Made by a program: the position numbers and the translations under genes. The notes beneath the pieces are model-generated. The model saw only the letters and a list, made by a program, of their open reading frames with translations, did not search any database and had not been told where the DNA came from. Source: an uncultured Coprococcus sp. (GTDB lineage Bacteria > Bacillota > Clostridia > Lachnospirales > Lachnospiraceae). Taken from it: a stretch of DNA of 14,802 nucleotides. Below are positions 1 to 8,690 of the stretch, in pieces. The stretch is from the NCBI GenBank assembly GCA_934247115.1, contig CAKQIY010000037.1, positions 1-14,802 on the forward strand, in the 5' to 3' direction. Every line of letters starts with the position of its first letter. Positions within the stretch are counted from its first letter, which is position 1.

Positions 1-20
1 ACACACAGGGAGAATGGGAA

Positions 21-2147
21 ATGCAAGTTATCAAGAGAGACGGTCGTGCGGTTACTTACGACCGAAGCAAGATCATATTGGCTATACAGAAGGCCAACTC
101 GGAGGTGGAGCCTTGTGAAAAAATCTCTGACGAGAAGATCGAAGAGATTGTCGGAAGTATCGAAGCCAAGAACCGAAAGAGAATGCTCGTCGAAGATATC
201 CAGGATATCATCGAGCAGGGACTGATGGCTGATGGCAAGTTTGTCCTTGCCAAGACATACATCATATACAGATACAGCCGTGAGCTCATCAGAAAAGCAA
301 ATACGACTGATGATTCCATCCTCAGTCTTATCCAGAACAGGAATAAGGATGTCATGGAGGAGAACTCCAACAAGAACGCCACAGTGGCATCCACACAGCG
401 TGATCTGATCGCAGGAGAGGTATCAAAGGATCTTACCAAGAGAATGCTTCTTCCGGAGAAGATATCCAAAGCTCATGAGGAGGGTGCCATCCACTTCCAC
501 GATGCGGACTATTTCCTCCAGCCTATATTCAACTGCTGCCTTATCAATATCGGGGATATGCTTGACAACGGCACAGTCATGAATGGTAAGCTCATAGAGA
601 GTCCTAAGAGCTTTCAGGTTGCCTGCACCATAGTGACACAGATCATCGCATCAGTTGCATCCAGCCAGTACGGCGGTCAGTCAGTTGATGTACGTCACCT
701 GGGCAAGTACCTCAGAAAGAGCTACAACAAATACAAAAAGAGATATACCGAAGAATTCGGCGATAAGATAGATCCTGAGACACTGGAGAAGCTCATCACC
801 GAGAGACTCAAGGACGAGTTAAAGTCAGGCGTCCAGACCATACAGTACCAGATCAACACTCTGATGACTACCAACGGTCAGTCTCCTTTTGTCACTCTCT
901 TCCTCAACCTCAGAAAGGATGACGAGTACATCAAGGAAAATGCCATGATCATCGAAGAGATCCTGAGACAGAGACTTGAGGGCATCAAGAACGAGGCAGG
1001 TGTATATGTTACACCGGCATTCCCTAAGCTCATATATGTCCTTGATGAGCACAACTGCCTCAAGGGTGGCGAATATGATTACATTACTGAGCTCGCCATC
1101 AAATGTTCTGCCAAGAGAATGTACCCTGATTATATATCTGCCAAGAAGATGCGTGAGAACTACGAGGGCAATGTATTCTCATGTATGGGATGCCGTTCAT
1201 TCCTCTCTCCATGGAAGGATGAGAACGGGGAATATAAATGGGAAGGCCGTTTCAACCAGGGAGTTGTCAGCCTGAACCTCCCACAGATAGCTATACTTGC
1301 CAAGGGAGATGATGACAAGTTCTGGAGTCTTCTGGACGAGAGATTACAGCTCTGCTACGACGCTCTCATGTGCCGTCACAGAGCACTGGAGGGTGTTACC
1401 TCTGATGTCAGCCCTGTACACTGGCAGTATGGAGCCATCGCAAGACTTAAGAAGGGTGAGGTCATCGATCCTCTTCTCCACAACGGCTACTCAACCATAT
1501 CACTGGGCTATATTGGTGTGTACGAGACAACCAAGCTCATGCGTGGTGTGAGCCACACTGATCCTGTTGGTGAGGAATTTGCACTGAAGCTCATGCACAA
1601 GCTCCGCGCAGCCTGTGACAAGTGGAAGGCCGATACCGGACTGGGCTTCGGACTCTACGGCACACCTGCTGAGAGCCTTTGCTACAGATTCGCCCGCATT
1701 GACAAAGAGCGCTTCGGAACCATCAAGGATGTCACTGACAAGGGCTATTACACCAACTCTTATCATGTTGACGTGCGTGAGAAGATAGATGCTTTCAGCA
1801 AATTCAGATTTGAGAGCCAGTTCCAAACCATATCATCAGGTGGTGCCATCTCATACGTCGAGATACCTAACATGCGCAACAATCTGGATGCTCTGGCTGA
1901 GGTTGTCAGATATATCTACGACAACATCCAGTACGCAGAGTTCAACACAAAGTCTGATTACTGCCATATATGCGGATACGACGGTGAGATCATCATCAAC
2001 GACGAAGGCGAGTGGGAATGTCCACAGTGTGGCAACAAGGATCACAACAAGATGAACGTAACCAGAAGAACCTGCGGTTATCTTGGAGAGAACTTCTGGA
2101 ATGTGGGCAAGACCAGGGAGATCAAAGCAAGAGTGCTTCACCTGTAA
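21..2147 (+). CDS. nrdD: Anaerobic (class III) ribonucleoside-triphosphate reductase, large subunit
   Basis: The enzyme reduces ribonucleoside triphosphates to deoxyribonucleotides in the cytoplasm without oxygen, using a glycyl radical. The 708-residue protein is full length for the family. Residues about 3-92 form an ATP-cone allosteric domain (start MQVIKRDGR). Cysteines at 172/173 (FNCCLIN) and C388/C391 (SCMGCRS) fit the active-site thiols. The C-terminal zinc site is C648/C651 (CHICG) and C667/C670 (CPQCG). The radical glycine is G686 in RRTCGYLG. The start is supported by an AGGGAG ribosome binding site at 7-12. It is followed in the same direction by its activase nrdG. A 7-bp hairpin (2132-2138 with 2146-2152) spans the stop codon but has no U-tract. 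The motifs are seen directly; assignment of individual catalytic cysteines follows from the family. Confidence 0.98.
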   Translation: MQVIKRDGRAVTYDRSKIILAIQKANSEVEPCEKISDEKIEEIVGSIEAKNRKRMLVEDIQDIIEQGLMADGKFVLAKTYIIYRYSRELIRKANTTDDSILSLIQNRNKDVMEENSNKNATVASTQRDLIAGEVSKDLTKRMLLPEKISKAHEEGAIHFHDADYFLQPIFNCCLINIGDMLDNGTVMNGKLIESPKSFQVACTIVTQIIASVASSQYGGQSVDVRHLGKYLRKSYNKYKKRYTEEFGDKIDPETLEKLITERLKDELKSGVQTIQYQINTLMTTNGQSPFVTLFLNLRKDDEYIKENAMIIEEILRQRLEGIKNEAGVYVTPAFPKLIYVLDEHNCLKGGEYDYITELAIKCSAKRMYPDYISAKKMRENYEGNVFSCMGCRSFLSPWKDENGEYKWEGRFNQGVVSLNLPQIAILAKGDDDKFWSLLDERLQLCYDALMCRHRALEGVTSDVSPVHWQYGAIARLKKGEVIDPLLHNGYSTISLGYIGVYETTKLMRGVSHTDPVGEEFALKLMHKLRAACDKWKADTGLGFGLYGTPAESLCYRFARIDKERFGTIKDVTDKGYYTNSYHVDVREKIDAFSKFRFESQFQTISSGGAISYVEIPNMRNNLDALAEVVRYIYDNIQYAEFNTKSDYCHICGYDGEIIINDEGEWECPQCGNKDHNKMNVTRRTCGYLGENFWNVGKTREIKARVLHL

Positions 2148-2192
2148 GCACTGGCGAAATCTTTGATTTCCTCTGAATATTGCAAAAAACAC

Positions 2193-2221
2193 TTGATAAT
2201 TACGGCTGACTGGTATAGAAT
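2193..2221 (+). promoter_or_regulatory. Predicted sigma-A promoter for nrdG
   Basis: TTGATA at 2193-2198 and TAGAAT at 2216-2221 are separated by 17 bp, and each matches the housekeeping consensus at five of six positions. Transcription would start near 2228, leaving a leader of about 140 nt before nrdG. This would let nrdG be expressed apart from nrdD. It is a prediction from sequence only. Confidence 0.6.
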
Positions 2222-2291
2222 AAGACTATGCAAGTAGTTTTATGAACAGTTTTTATCCGATTTTTAACTAAGTGCATTAATAATTTCAATT

Positions 2292-2339
2292 GTATGGTCT
2301 GCATGTCGTAGAGGGCAACGCAGGCCATACTTTTGTTTT
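2292..2339 (+). terminator. Hairpin plus U-tract between nrdD and nrdG (terminator or attenuator)
   Basis: An 11-bp stem (2292-2302 with 2320-2330, one G-T pair) encloses a 17-nt loop and is followed at once by TTTTGTTTT (2331-2339). This is the shape of an intrinsic terminator. It lies downstream of the predicted nrdG promoter and only 13 nt before the nrdG ribosome binding site, so it may limit readthrough from nrdD, attenuate nrdG, or both. Confidence 0.6.
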
Positions 2340-2365
2340 ACGGATCATTTTGAAAGGATTTTATT

Positions 2366-2902
2366 ATGAATTACGCAGATATCAAACTATTTGATGTGGC
2401 CAATGGAACCGGAGTCAGAGTATCGGTATTCGTATCCGGTTGTACTCATCACTGCAAGGAATGTTTCAACCCAGATACCTGGGATTTCGGCTACGGCAAG
2501 CCATTCACGGATGTGGAGATCAATCGTATCATAGACAGCTGCAAAGAAGACTACATAGCAGGACTCTCTCTTCTGGGCGGCGAACCAATGGAATATGTGA
2601 ACCAGCAGGGACTTCTGCCTCTAGTCAGGAAGTTCAAGGAGACCTACCCCGGCAAGACCATATGGTGCTACACCGGTTATACATTTGAGACCGATCTCTT
2701 AGGCCGCATGTGTAATGAATGGGAATATACAAAGGAGCTTCTCTCCTACATCGATGTCCTTGTGGACGGAGAGTTCATAAATGAGGAAAAGGATCTGTCT
2801 CTCAGATTCAAGGGATCAAGAAACCAGCGCATCATTGATGTGCCCAAATCCCTGGAGACAGGCACCACCGTTCTGTGGGATGAACGCGGAAAGTATTTCT
2901 AA
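2366..2902 (+). CDS. nrdG: Anaerobic ribonucleotide reductase activating protein (radical SAM)
   Basis: This cytoplasmic [4Fe-4S] radical S-adenosylmethionine enzyme abstracts a hydrogen from the C-terminal glycine of NrdD to form the glycyl radical. The 178-residue protein is a typical activase length. The cluster-binding CX3CX2C motif is C26/C30/C33 (GCTHHCKECFNP), and the SAM-contacting GGE motif is at 71-73 (LLGGEPM). The start is fixed by the ribosome binding site GAAAGGA at 2352-2358, 7 nt before ATG. It directly follows nrdD, its substrate protein, and ends at a strong terminator whose stem begins inside its stop codon. Family and role are confident. Confidence 0.97.
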   Translation: MNYADIKLFDVANGTGVRVSVFVSGCTHHCKECFNPDTWDFGYGKPFTDVEINRIIDSCKEDYIAGLSLLGGEPMEYVNQQGLLPLVRKFKETYPGKTIWCYTGYTFETDLLGRMCNEWEYTKELLSYIDVLVDGEFINEEKDLSLRFKGSRNQRIIDVPKSLETGTTVLWDERGKYF

Positions 2903-2953
2903 AAAATACGGGCTGGCACATCATGTAATGATACTGCCAGCCCGTATTTTTTT
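2901..2953. terminator. Strong bidirectional intrinsic terminator between nrdG and dut
   Basis: A perfect 18-bp inverted repeat (2901-2918 with 2935-2952) has a GC core TACGGGCTGGCA flanked by six A on the left and T on the right, so each strand yields hairpin plus U-tract. The 16-nt loop contains an inner 5-bp hairpin (2920-2924 with 2928-2932). It sits between convergent nrdG and dut, and both stop codons lie in its edges. Confidence 0.92.
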
Positions 2954-3398
2954 ATTTTCCTGTAGAACCAAATCCGCCAGCACCTCTGACTGTATCGCTG
3001 AGCTCGTCCACCTGATGGAACGCTCCCACGATATAAGGAGCGATCACAAGCTGTGCTATTCTCTCCTCTGGTTCAACCGTCTGTGTCTGGGTTCCGTGAT
3101 TATGAAGAGCTACCATGATCTCGCCCCTGTAGTCCGCATCCACAACGCCGACCTTGTTAGCAGGAGCAAGTCCCTTCTTGGATGCCAGGCCGCTCCTGGC
3201 ATATACCAGCCCTGCATATCCCTCCGGTATCTCCATAGCTATACCTGTGTGTACCATAATCGTTTGCCCCGGCTCTATGCTAAGTGCCTCATCCAGACAC
3301 GCATACAGATCTGCACCCGCTGCATATTCCGAGCCATATGTCGGTATGATAGCTTTGTCATCAAGCTTCTTAATATTGATATCATATACTGTTGCCAT
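2952..3398 (-). CDS. dut: dUTP diphosphatase (trimeric dUTPase)
   Basis: The enzyme hydrolyses dUTP to dUMP and pyrophosphate, keeping uracil out of DNA and supplying dUMP for thymidylate synthesis. The 148-residue protein carries all five dUTPase motifs in order: AAGADLYA (26-33), ARSGLA (67-72), a motif around GVVDADYRGE (84-93) with catalytic Asp probably D87, EERIAQLVI, and the C-terminal uracil-closing arm RGAGGFGSTG. The ribosome binding site AGGAGA lies just upstream of the ATG. It is the last gene of the leftward operon, 32 bp after the PrsA-like gene. Its stop codon lies inside the terminator U-tract shared with nrdG. Confidence 0.97.
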   Translation of the reverse strand: MATVYDINIKKLDDKAIIPTYGSEYAAGADLYACLDEALSIEPGQTIMVHTGIAMEIPEGYAGLVYARSGLASKKGLAPANKVGVVDADYRGEIMVALHNHGTQTQTVEPEERIAQLVIAPYIVGAFHQVDELSDTVRGAGGFGSTGK

Positions 3399-3430
3399 TT
3401 ATTGTTCTCCTGTTCTTGTATCTTATATAA

Positions 3431-4465
3431 TCAATTATCAAATGTTATCTGCTCATACACATCCATATCAACCCTCTTGGTGTATGAGTAGCCACTGTCA
3501 ATCTCCTCCATCCAGTCAGACATAAGATTGTCGTAGTAATCCGCGTCCGCCGCCTCTGTGAGCTTCTTCTTATTCTCTGCCGTCGCCTTCTCATCAGTTA
3601 TGCTTATCATCTGGAAAATATGATATCCATACTCTGTCTCCACTACCGTGGATATATCTCCATCCGACATACTGTACAATATGTCCAGTGTATTCTGGCC
3701 ATAGGTGCTGAGGATGTCATCTCTGCTCATAGTGTGGGTTCCTGCATACGGAAGCTTCTTTGCAGTTCCCAGAAATGCAATGTTCAGATCAGGATTATCA
3801 GTCTCTTCGGCTATAGACGCATATGCCTCATCAGCAGCTTTCTTCTGGGCATCTATCTTAGACTGTGGATACAGGGTTATATTGCCATAGTCATCCTCGG
3901 AATAGCACTCAAAGAACATATCATAGAATGTGCTCATGCGTGCCTGCTCATCAGATATCTCCGTGGCACTCTGCTTCATCACATACTTATATATCTTGTC
4001 AGCCAGTGCACTCTCGCACAAGACCTTCTTCACTGTATCCAGTTCAAGACCAACACTGGATATCTGCTCATCTGTGAGAATATTGTAGAATTCCTCCGCA
4101 GCCTTCTCCTGGTCCTTCTGTTCCCTATCTGTCAGACTGATCCCAAACTCATCTGATCTGGTTATGAGCGTCTTGGTCTTGACCACCTTGGCTACAGCCT
4201 CCCTGCGGGCGGCATCCACTGCATTCATCTCAAGCCCGTCATCTGTGACTATGCTCTTCTTCCACACATCACTTCCATATTTCGATTCATACGATTCCTT
4301 CACAGTCTCTGCATAGATATACATCTCGTCTATACATATATCCTGGCCATTATATCTGAGGACTACCGCCTTGCCAGTATCCTCACTGTCATCCTGTCCG
4401 CATCCCACCAGTGCACATACCAACAAGCACAGCAGTATGACACACAGCCATCTCTTTGGTCTCAT
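3431..4465 (-). CDS. PrsA/SurA-like peptidyl-prolyl isomerase lipoprotein
   Basis: This is probably a membrane-anchored extracytoplasmic foldase or chaperone. Residues 1-21 are a lipoprotein signal peptide (basic MRPKRW, then hydrophobic), with lipobox LVGC and lipidated Cys22. An N-terminal helical SurA/PrsA-like region is followed by a parvulin-like region about residues 180-290 that ends in TEYGYHIFQM (YGYHI at 279-283), a hallmark of PpiC rotamases. The usual HIL motif of the first parvulin strand is not recognisable, so isomerase activity is uncertain. The 344-residue length is slightly above B. subtilis PrsA. The start has a near-perfect GGAGGTGA site at 4475-4482. It lies 22 bp after mfd, a position where prsA-like genes are often found in Firmicutes. 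Confidence 0.85.
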   Translation of the reverse strand: MRPKRWLCVILLCLLVCALVGCGQDDSEDTGKAVVLRYNGQDICIDEMYIYAETVKESYESKYGSDVWKKSIVTDDGLEMNAVDAARREAVAKVVKTKTLITRSDEFGISLTDREQKDQEKAAEEFYNILTDEQISSVGLELDTVKKVLCESALADKIYKYVMKQSATEISDEQARMSTFYDMFFECYSEDDYGNITLYPQSKIDAQKKAADEAYASIAEETDNPDLNIAFLGTAKKLPYAGTHTMSRDDILSTYGQNTLDILYSMSDGDISTVVETEYGYHIFQMISITDEKATAENKKKLTEAADADYYDNLMSDWMEEIDSGYSYTKRVDMDVYEQITFDN

Positions 4466-4487
4466 ATACTCACATCACCTCCACATC

Positions 4488-7400
4488 TCACACTATATCT
4501 CCAGGCTTTTGTCCATCACTATTCTGCCCAGGAGCATCATCCACCGTCATGAGCAGCTGTGTCATATCAGACACCACGAACTCCGCCTTTCTCAGTATAT
4601 CCTTCTTGTCGTCATTTCCAAGTTTCAGCACGAATTCCGGTTTGGAACCCATGACGAATTTCATCCTTCCAGCATAGTTGTTCACAACCTCACCTATTCC
4701 ATCCACATTGATGTGTGCCTTGTTATACATACTGAATCTGAGACAATTGTCCTTATACCATATCCTGGTTATATAACATGTATGTGCCTGCACACGCAGC
4801 ATAGCTACATCCAGAAGATTCATGGTCTCATCAGGGATCTCCCCGAATCTGTCTATAAGCTCGTCTATTATATCCTCATATTCCTTCTCATTCTTGATCA
4901 GTGATATTCTCTTACACAGTTCAAGCTTGATGAAATCATTCTTCACATAGGTCTCCGGTATAAATGAATCCACAGGAATATCTATCTCTGTCTCATAGTC
5001 AAGAGATACAGTCTCCCCCCGCAGCTCTCTCACCGCATCATTGAGCATCTTGCAGTACAGATCATATCCAACCACCTCATAATTGCCGGACTGACTCTCA
5101 CCCAGAACACTGCCTGCGCCTCTGATATTCAGATCCGCCTTGGATATCTTCACCCCAGAGCCCAGATCTGTGTATTCCTTTATGGCCCTGAGTCTTTTCT
5201 CCGCAACCTCTGATATCATCCTGTCTCTTCTGTAGAACATGAATGCAAATGCACTTCTGTCCGATCGGCCAACTCTTCCTCTGAGCTGGTACAGCTGCGC
5301 CAGTCCGAACAGATTGGCATCATGTATGATGATAGTGTTCGCATTCGGAATATCAAGCCCAGTCTCAATGATGGTGGTGCACACAAGCACATCAATCTCC
5401 CTCTTGTTGAATCTGTACATGATATCCTCAAGAGTCCGGCCGTCCATCTGACCATGCGCAAACTCTACATGTGCGTCAGGGACAAGATTTCTTATATCAT
5501 CTGTAAACCGCTCTATTCCCTCAACCCGGTTATACACATAATATACCTGGCCCTGGCGTGCAAGTTCTCTGGCTATCGCCTCCCTGGCAAGCTCACGGTC
5601 ATACTCCATGACATAGGTCTGGATAGGACGTCTGTCTACCGGAGGCTCCTCCAACAGACTCATATCTCTTATTCCAACCAGACTCATATGCAGTGTTCTC
5701 GGTATCGGTGTTGCAGTCAGGGTGAGAACATCAACATTTGTCTTCATCTCCTTGATCTTCTCTTTATGATTCACACCGAATCTCTGTTCCTCATCTATGA
5801 TAAGGAGTCCCAGATCCTTGAATTCCACATCCTTGGACAGCAATCTGTGTGTCCCTATCACGATATCTACCTTGCCTTCCCTGAGTTCTCTCAGAGTGGT
5901 TTTGATCTCCTTCTGCGTACAGAATCTGCACAGGAGCCTCACTGTGATGGGGTAATCCTTCATTCTCTCGGTAAATGTCTCATAATGCTGCTCAGCAAGT
6001 ATGGTAGTCGGCACGAGATATGCCACCTGCCTGCCGTCACATGTCGCCTTGAAGGCAGCACGTATGGCAACCTCGGTCTTGCCGAATCCCACATCTCCAC
6101 ACACCAGTCTGTCCATGATCTTCGGGCTCTCCATGTCCGCCTTCACATCCGCTATGGCTTTCAGCTGATCATCAGTCTCTGTGTATGGGAAGGTCTCCTC
6201 AAATTCCTTCTGCCAGTCAGAATCCTCCGAATAAGAATATCCCGGCTTGGACTGTCTCTCTGCATAAAGGTGTACCAGATGCTGGGCGACCTCACTGACA
6301 TGTCCCTTGACCTTGTTACGTACCTTCTGCCAGTCACTTCCGCCCATTCTGTTGATCTTAGGAGGTCTTCCATCACGGCTTCTGTACTTCTGTATCCTGT
6401 CAGTCTCTGATGCAAGAACATATAGTTTGCCACCCTCTGCATACTCTATGACCAGATAATCCTTCATGGCACCATCAACCTCGATCTTCTCAAGGCCTGC
6501 ATATCTTCCTATTCCGTATTTCTCATGAACAACATAATCACCTACACTTACATCTGAAAAGGATCTGACTATCTCACCAGTCCTCGGCAGTTTCTTCTGT
6601 GTCTGCTTTCTGCCTGTACCCTTGCTTGAGAATATATCACCTTCACTGACGACCACCATATGCATGTCGGGGATCATGAAACCCGCCCTGAGACGGCCCG
6701 GCATAACTGCCATCTCCCGGGCCGACAGCGTCTTGTCAGAATCATTCAGGTAATGACAGATAACATCATTGTCCATGAGGTTATCCACCATTCTCTTTGC
6801 ACCAACAGATGATGGTGATACGAACAGAACGCTGTATTTGTCCTTTTTCCAGGCTTTCACATCAGCCACAAGGGAATCAAAGTTACTCCTGTAGCTGTGC
6901 ACCTGCCTTGTCTCCAATTCCACTCTGTGGTCGTAGGTGATCCTATCATCAGTCCCCACAAATGCATCAAAGCCTATCACCCTGTACCGTCTCATCTTCT
7001 CTATGATATCGTCATATGTATACATGACATTCATCTGACCAGGGAGAACATAACCGCCCTCCAGCCTGTGCTTCATGCTGCTCTGGAAGCTCAGCTCGCT
7101 TCCCTGAGCCTTCTCTGTGACCTTTCCTGTCTCATCCACAAGCACATATGCGTCCTCTGGAATACAATCTATGAGAGACACTGTATCACTGTAGAAATAA
7201 TCAACATAACTCTCAACACCATATGCTGCACTGAACTCGGTGAGCTGTTCCTTTAATGATTCAATCTCATTCCTGATCCTGGCATATGCCTCAGTGTGCA
7301 GCCCTTCCTTAAGCTTCTTCGCGTATGGCTTGTATTCCTTCTCCACGTTGCGGATTCCCCTGTCGATCCTGCTCTTCGACAGAACCATCTCACTGGCTGG

Positions 7401-8069
7401 ATAAATACTCAGCCCAGGCACATTCTCTATAGACCTCTGGCTCTCCGCATCAAATGTCTTGATAGTGTCCACCTCGTCATCCCACATATCAATTCGATAT
7501 GGGCACTCCTCTGTAAGTGGAAATATATCTATGATCCCACCCCGCACAGCGAACTGTCCCGGTTCATCCACACTGTCAACCTTCTCATACCCCAGATCCA
7601 CAAGAGTCTGTCTCAGCTCCTGTACATCCAGGTGTTCCTGCTCACGTATGCGGATAATATACTTCTTCATATATGAGAGTGCCGGTATCTTGTCGTACAT
7701 GGCGTCCACCGTGGCTACTATGGTACACGGCTCGCCGGCCGACAGCTTTCTCAGTACTTCCATCCTTCGTCTGGTTATGGCATTGCCATGGACATCCGCA
7801 CTGAAAAACAGGATATCCTTTGCGGGATACATATATACATCCCTGCCATAGAACCTGAGGTCGCTGTAAAGCTCCTCTGCCCGCTTTTCACTGTAGGTCA
7901 GAATAAGCCTAACCGGTGCATGGGCAGACAATGTCTCCATGGCAAATACCCTGTCCGTGCCATCCCCTGATGTTCCTGTTACATCCACAGCACCAGCACC
8001 ATCAGCCAGCCACGAACTCACATCCTTATATATATTCAGTTGTTCAAAGGGTTCCTGTAACACTCTCAT
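4488..8069 (-). CDS. mfd: Transcription-repair coupling factor Mfd
   Basis: Mfd is a DNA translocase that removes RNA polymerase stalled at lesions and recruits UvrA for nucleotide excision repair. The 1193-residue protein has the full architecture: a UvrB-like N-terminal region, an RNA polymerase-interacting domain near residues 505-575 (VGDYVVHEKYGIGRYAGL), a RecG-like helicase with Walker A GDVGFGKT at 658-665, DEEQ box at 759-762 and TATPIPRT, then a second helicase lobe with GLDIPNANT and QLRGRVGRSDR. A TRCF C-terminal domain includes NIRGAGSVLG. The ribosome binding site is weak (GAAGA), but the start lies only 12 bp after the pth stop, suggesting translational coupling. The pth-mfd order is conserved in Firmicutes. 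Confidence 0.98.
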   Translation of the reverse strand: MRVLQEPFEQLNIYKDVSSWLADGAGAVDVTGTSGDGTDRVFAMETLSAHAPVRLILTYSEKRAEELYSDLRFYGRDVYMYPAKDILFFSADVHGNAITRRRMEVLRKLSAGEPCTIVATVDAMYDKIPALSYMKKYIIRIREQEHLDVQELRQTLVDLGYEKVDSVDEPGQFAVRGGIIDIFPLTEECPYRIDMWDDEVDTIKTFDAESQRSIENVPGLSIYPASEMVLSKSRIDRGIRNVEKEYKPYAKKLKEGLHTEAYARIRNEIESLKEQLTEFSAAYGVESYVDYFYSDTVSLIDCIPEDAYVLVDETGKVTEKAQGSELSFQSSMKHRLEGGYVLPGQMNVMYTYDDIIEKMRRYRVIGFDAFVGTDDRITYDHRVELETRQVHSYRSNFDSLVADVKAWKKDKYSVLFVSPSSVGAKRMVDNLMDNDVICHYLNDSDKTLSAREMAVMPGRLRAGFMIPDMHMVVVSEGDIFSSKGTGRKQTQKKLPRTGEIVRSFSDVSVGDYVVHEKYGIGRYAGLEKIEVDGAMKDYLVIEYAEGGKLYVLASETDRIQKYRSRDGRPPKINRMGGSDWQKVRNKVKGHVSEVAQHLVHLYAERQSKPGYSYSEDSDWQKEFEETFPYTETDDQLKAIADVKADMESPKIMDRLVCGDVGFGKTEVAIRAAFKATCDGRQVAYLVPTTILAEQHYETFTERMKDYPITVRLLCRFCTQKEIKTTLRELREGKVDIVIGTHRLLSKDVEFKDLGLLIIDEEQRFGVNHKEKIKEMKTNVDVLTLTATPIPRTLHMSLVGIRDMSLLEEPPVDRRPIQTYVMEYDRELAREAIARELARQGQVYYVYNRVEGIERFTDDIRNLVPDAHVEFAHGQMDGRTLEDIMYRFNKREIDVLVCTTIIETGLDIPNANTIIIHDANLFGLAQLYQLRGRVGRSDRSAFAFMFYRRDRMISEVAEKRLRAIKEYTDLGSGVKISKADLNIRGAGSVLGESQSGNYEVVGYDLYCKMLNDAVRELRGETVSLDYETEIDIPVDSFIPETYVKNDFIKLELCKRISLIKNEKEYEDIIDELIDRFGEIPDETMNLLDVAMLRVQAHTCYITRIWYKDNCLRFSMYNKAHINVDGIGEVVNNYAGRMKFVMGSKPEFVLKLGNDDKKDILRKAEFVVSDMTQLLMTVDDAPGQNSDGQKPGDIV

Positions 8070-8081
8070 ATCTGTTCTTCT

Positions 8082-8642
8082 TTATCCATTAAAATTATTC
8101 ATGGCTGCAACTGCGCCATCAGCCAATATGACCGTTACTGCATCACACGCTCTGCCGCAGCTCTCCCTCATCATCGGCAGCTCATCACGGCCGAATCTTG
8201 ACAACACATAATCTGCAAGATCCATCTTGTCCGGCTTGTGTCCCACACCCACACGGACTCTGACGAAATCCTGGCTCCCAACATGCTGTATGATATTCTT
8301 CATACCATTGTGTCCACCGGCACTTCCACGCTCACGGATCCTGAGCTTACCGACATCCAGATCTATATCATCATACACAACTATGAGATCATCCGGGGTA
8401 CACTTGTAGAAATCCAGCACCGCCCTGATGCTCTCACCACTAAGATTCATATATGTCTGGGGCATCACAAGTATGACCTTCTCGCCATCAATTATCCCCT
8501 TACCGATAAGTGCCTTGTGCTTATTGGTGTCCACCTTTATATTGTATCTCTCTGCAAGCTCATCTATAACCGAAAATCCAACATTATGTCTGGTTCCGGC
8601 ATACTTTGCTCCGGGATTTCCCAGCCCTGCTATTATCTTCAT
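8082..8642 (-). CDS. pth: Peptidyl-tRNA hydrolase
   Basis: Pth cleaves peptidyl-tRNA released from stalled ribosomes, recycling tRNA in the cytoplasm. The protein begins MKIIAGLGNPG and shows N9 (GLGNPG), catalytic His19 (GTRHNVGF), VYDDIDLDVG and GSAGGHNGMKN. I place the start at 8642 (186 residues), not at an in-frame ATG 24 bp upstream, because AAGGAG lies 6 nt before it and the N-terminus then aligns with the family. It lies 48 bp downstream of the glmU-type gene and 12 bp before mfd, matching the B. subtilis glmU...spoVC(pth)...mfd order. Confidence 0.97.
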   Translation of the reverse strand: MKIIAGLGNPGAKYAGTRHNVGFSVIDELAERYNIKVDTNKHKALIGKGIIDGEKVILVMPQTYMNLSGESIRAVLDFYKCTPDDLIVVYDDIDLDVGKLRIRERGSAGGHNGMKNIIQHVGSQDFVRVRVGVGHKPDKMDLADYVLSRFGRDELPMMRESCGRACDAVTVILADGAVAAMNNFNG

Positions 8643-8690
8643 GTCTTTCTCCTTAATCATAACCAAATACTACAATCATCAGTATGCCGA

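Noticed and set aside
21..2147. NrdR-type operator upstream of nrdD
   Set aside because: Only 20 bp of upstream sequence is available, and no NrdR-box-like palindrome is visible in it or in the nrdD-nrdG spacer.
2132..2170. Two small hairpins at the nrdD 3' end (7 bp over the stop codon; 6 bp GAAATC/GATTTC)
   Set aside because: Neither is followed by a U-tract; too weak to call a terminator.
2781..3491. Rightward open frame overlapping nrdG, the terminator and dut
   Set aside because: It runs through the 18-bp terminator and antisense to dut with no recognisable protein motifs.
5322..6410. Long rightward open frame of 362 codons inside mfd
   Set aside because: It is antisense to strongly conserved Mfd helicase coding sequence, has no ribosome binding site or family motif, and its Cys/His/Leu-rich composition is typical of a shadow frame.
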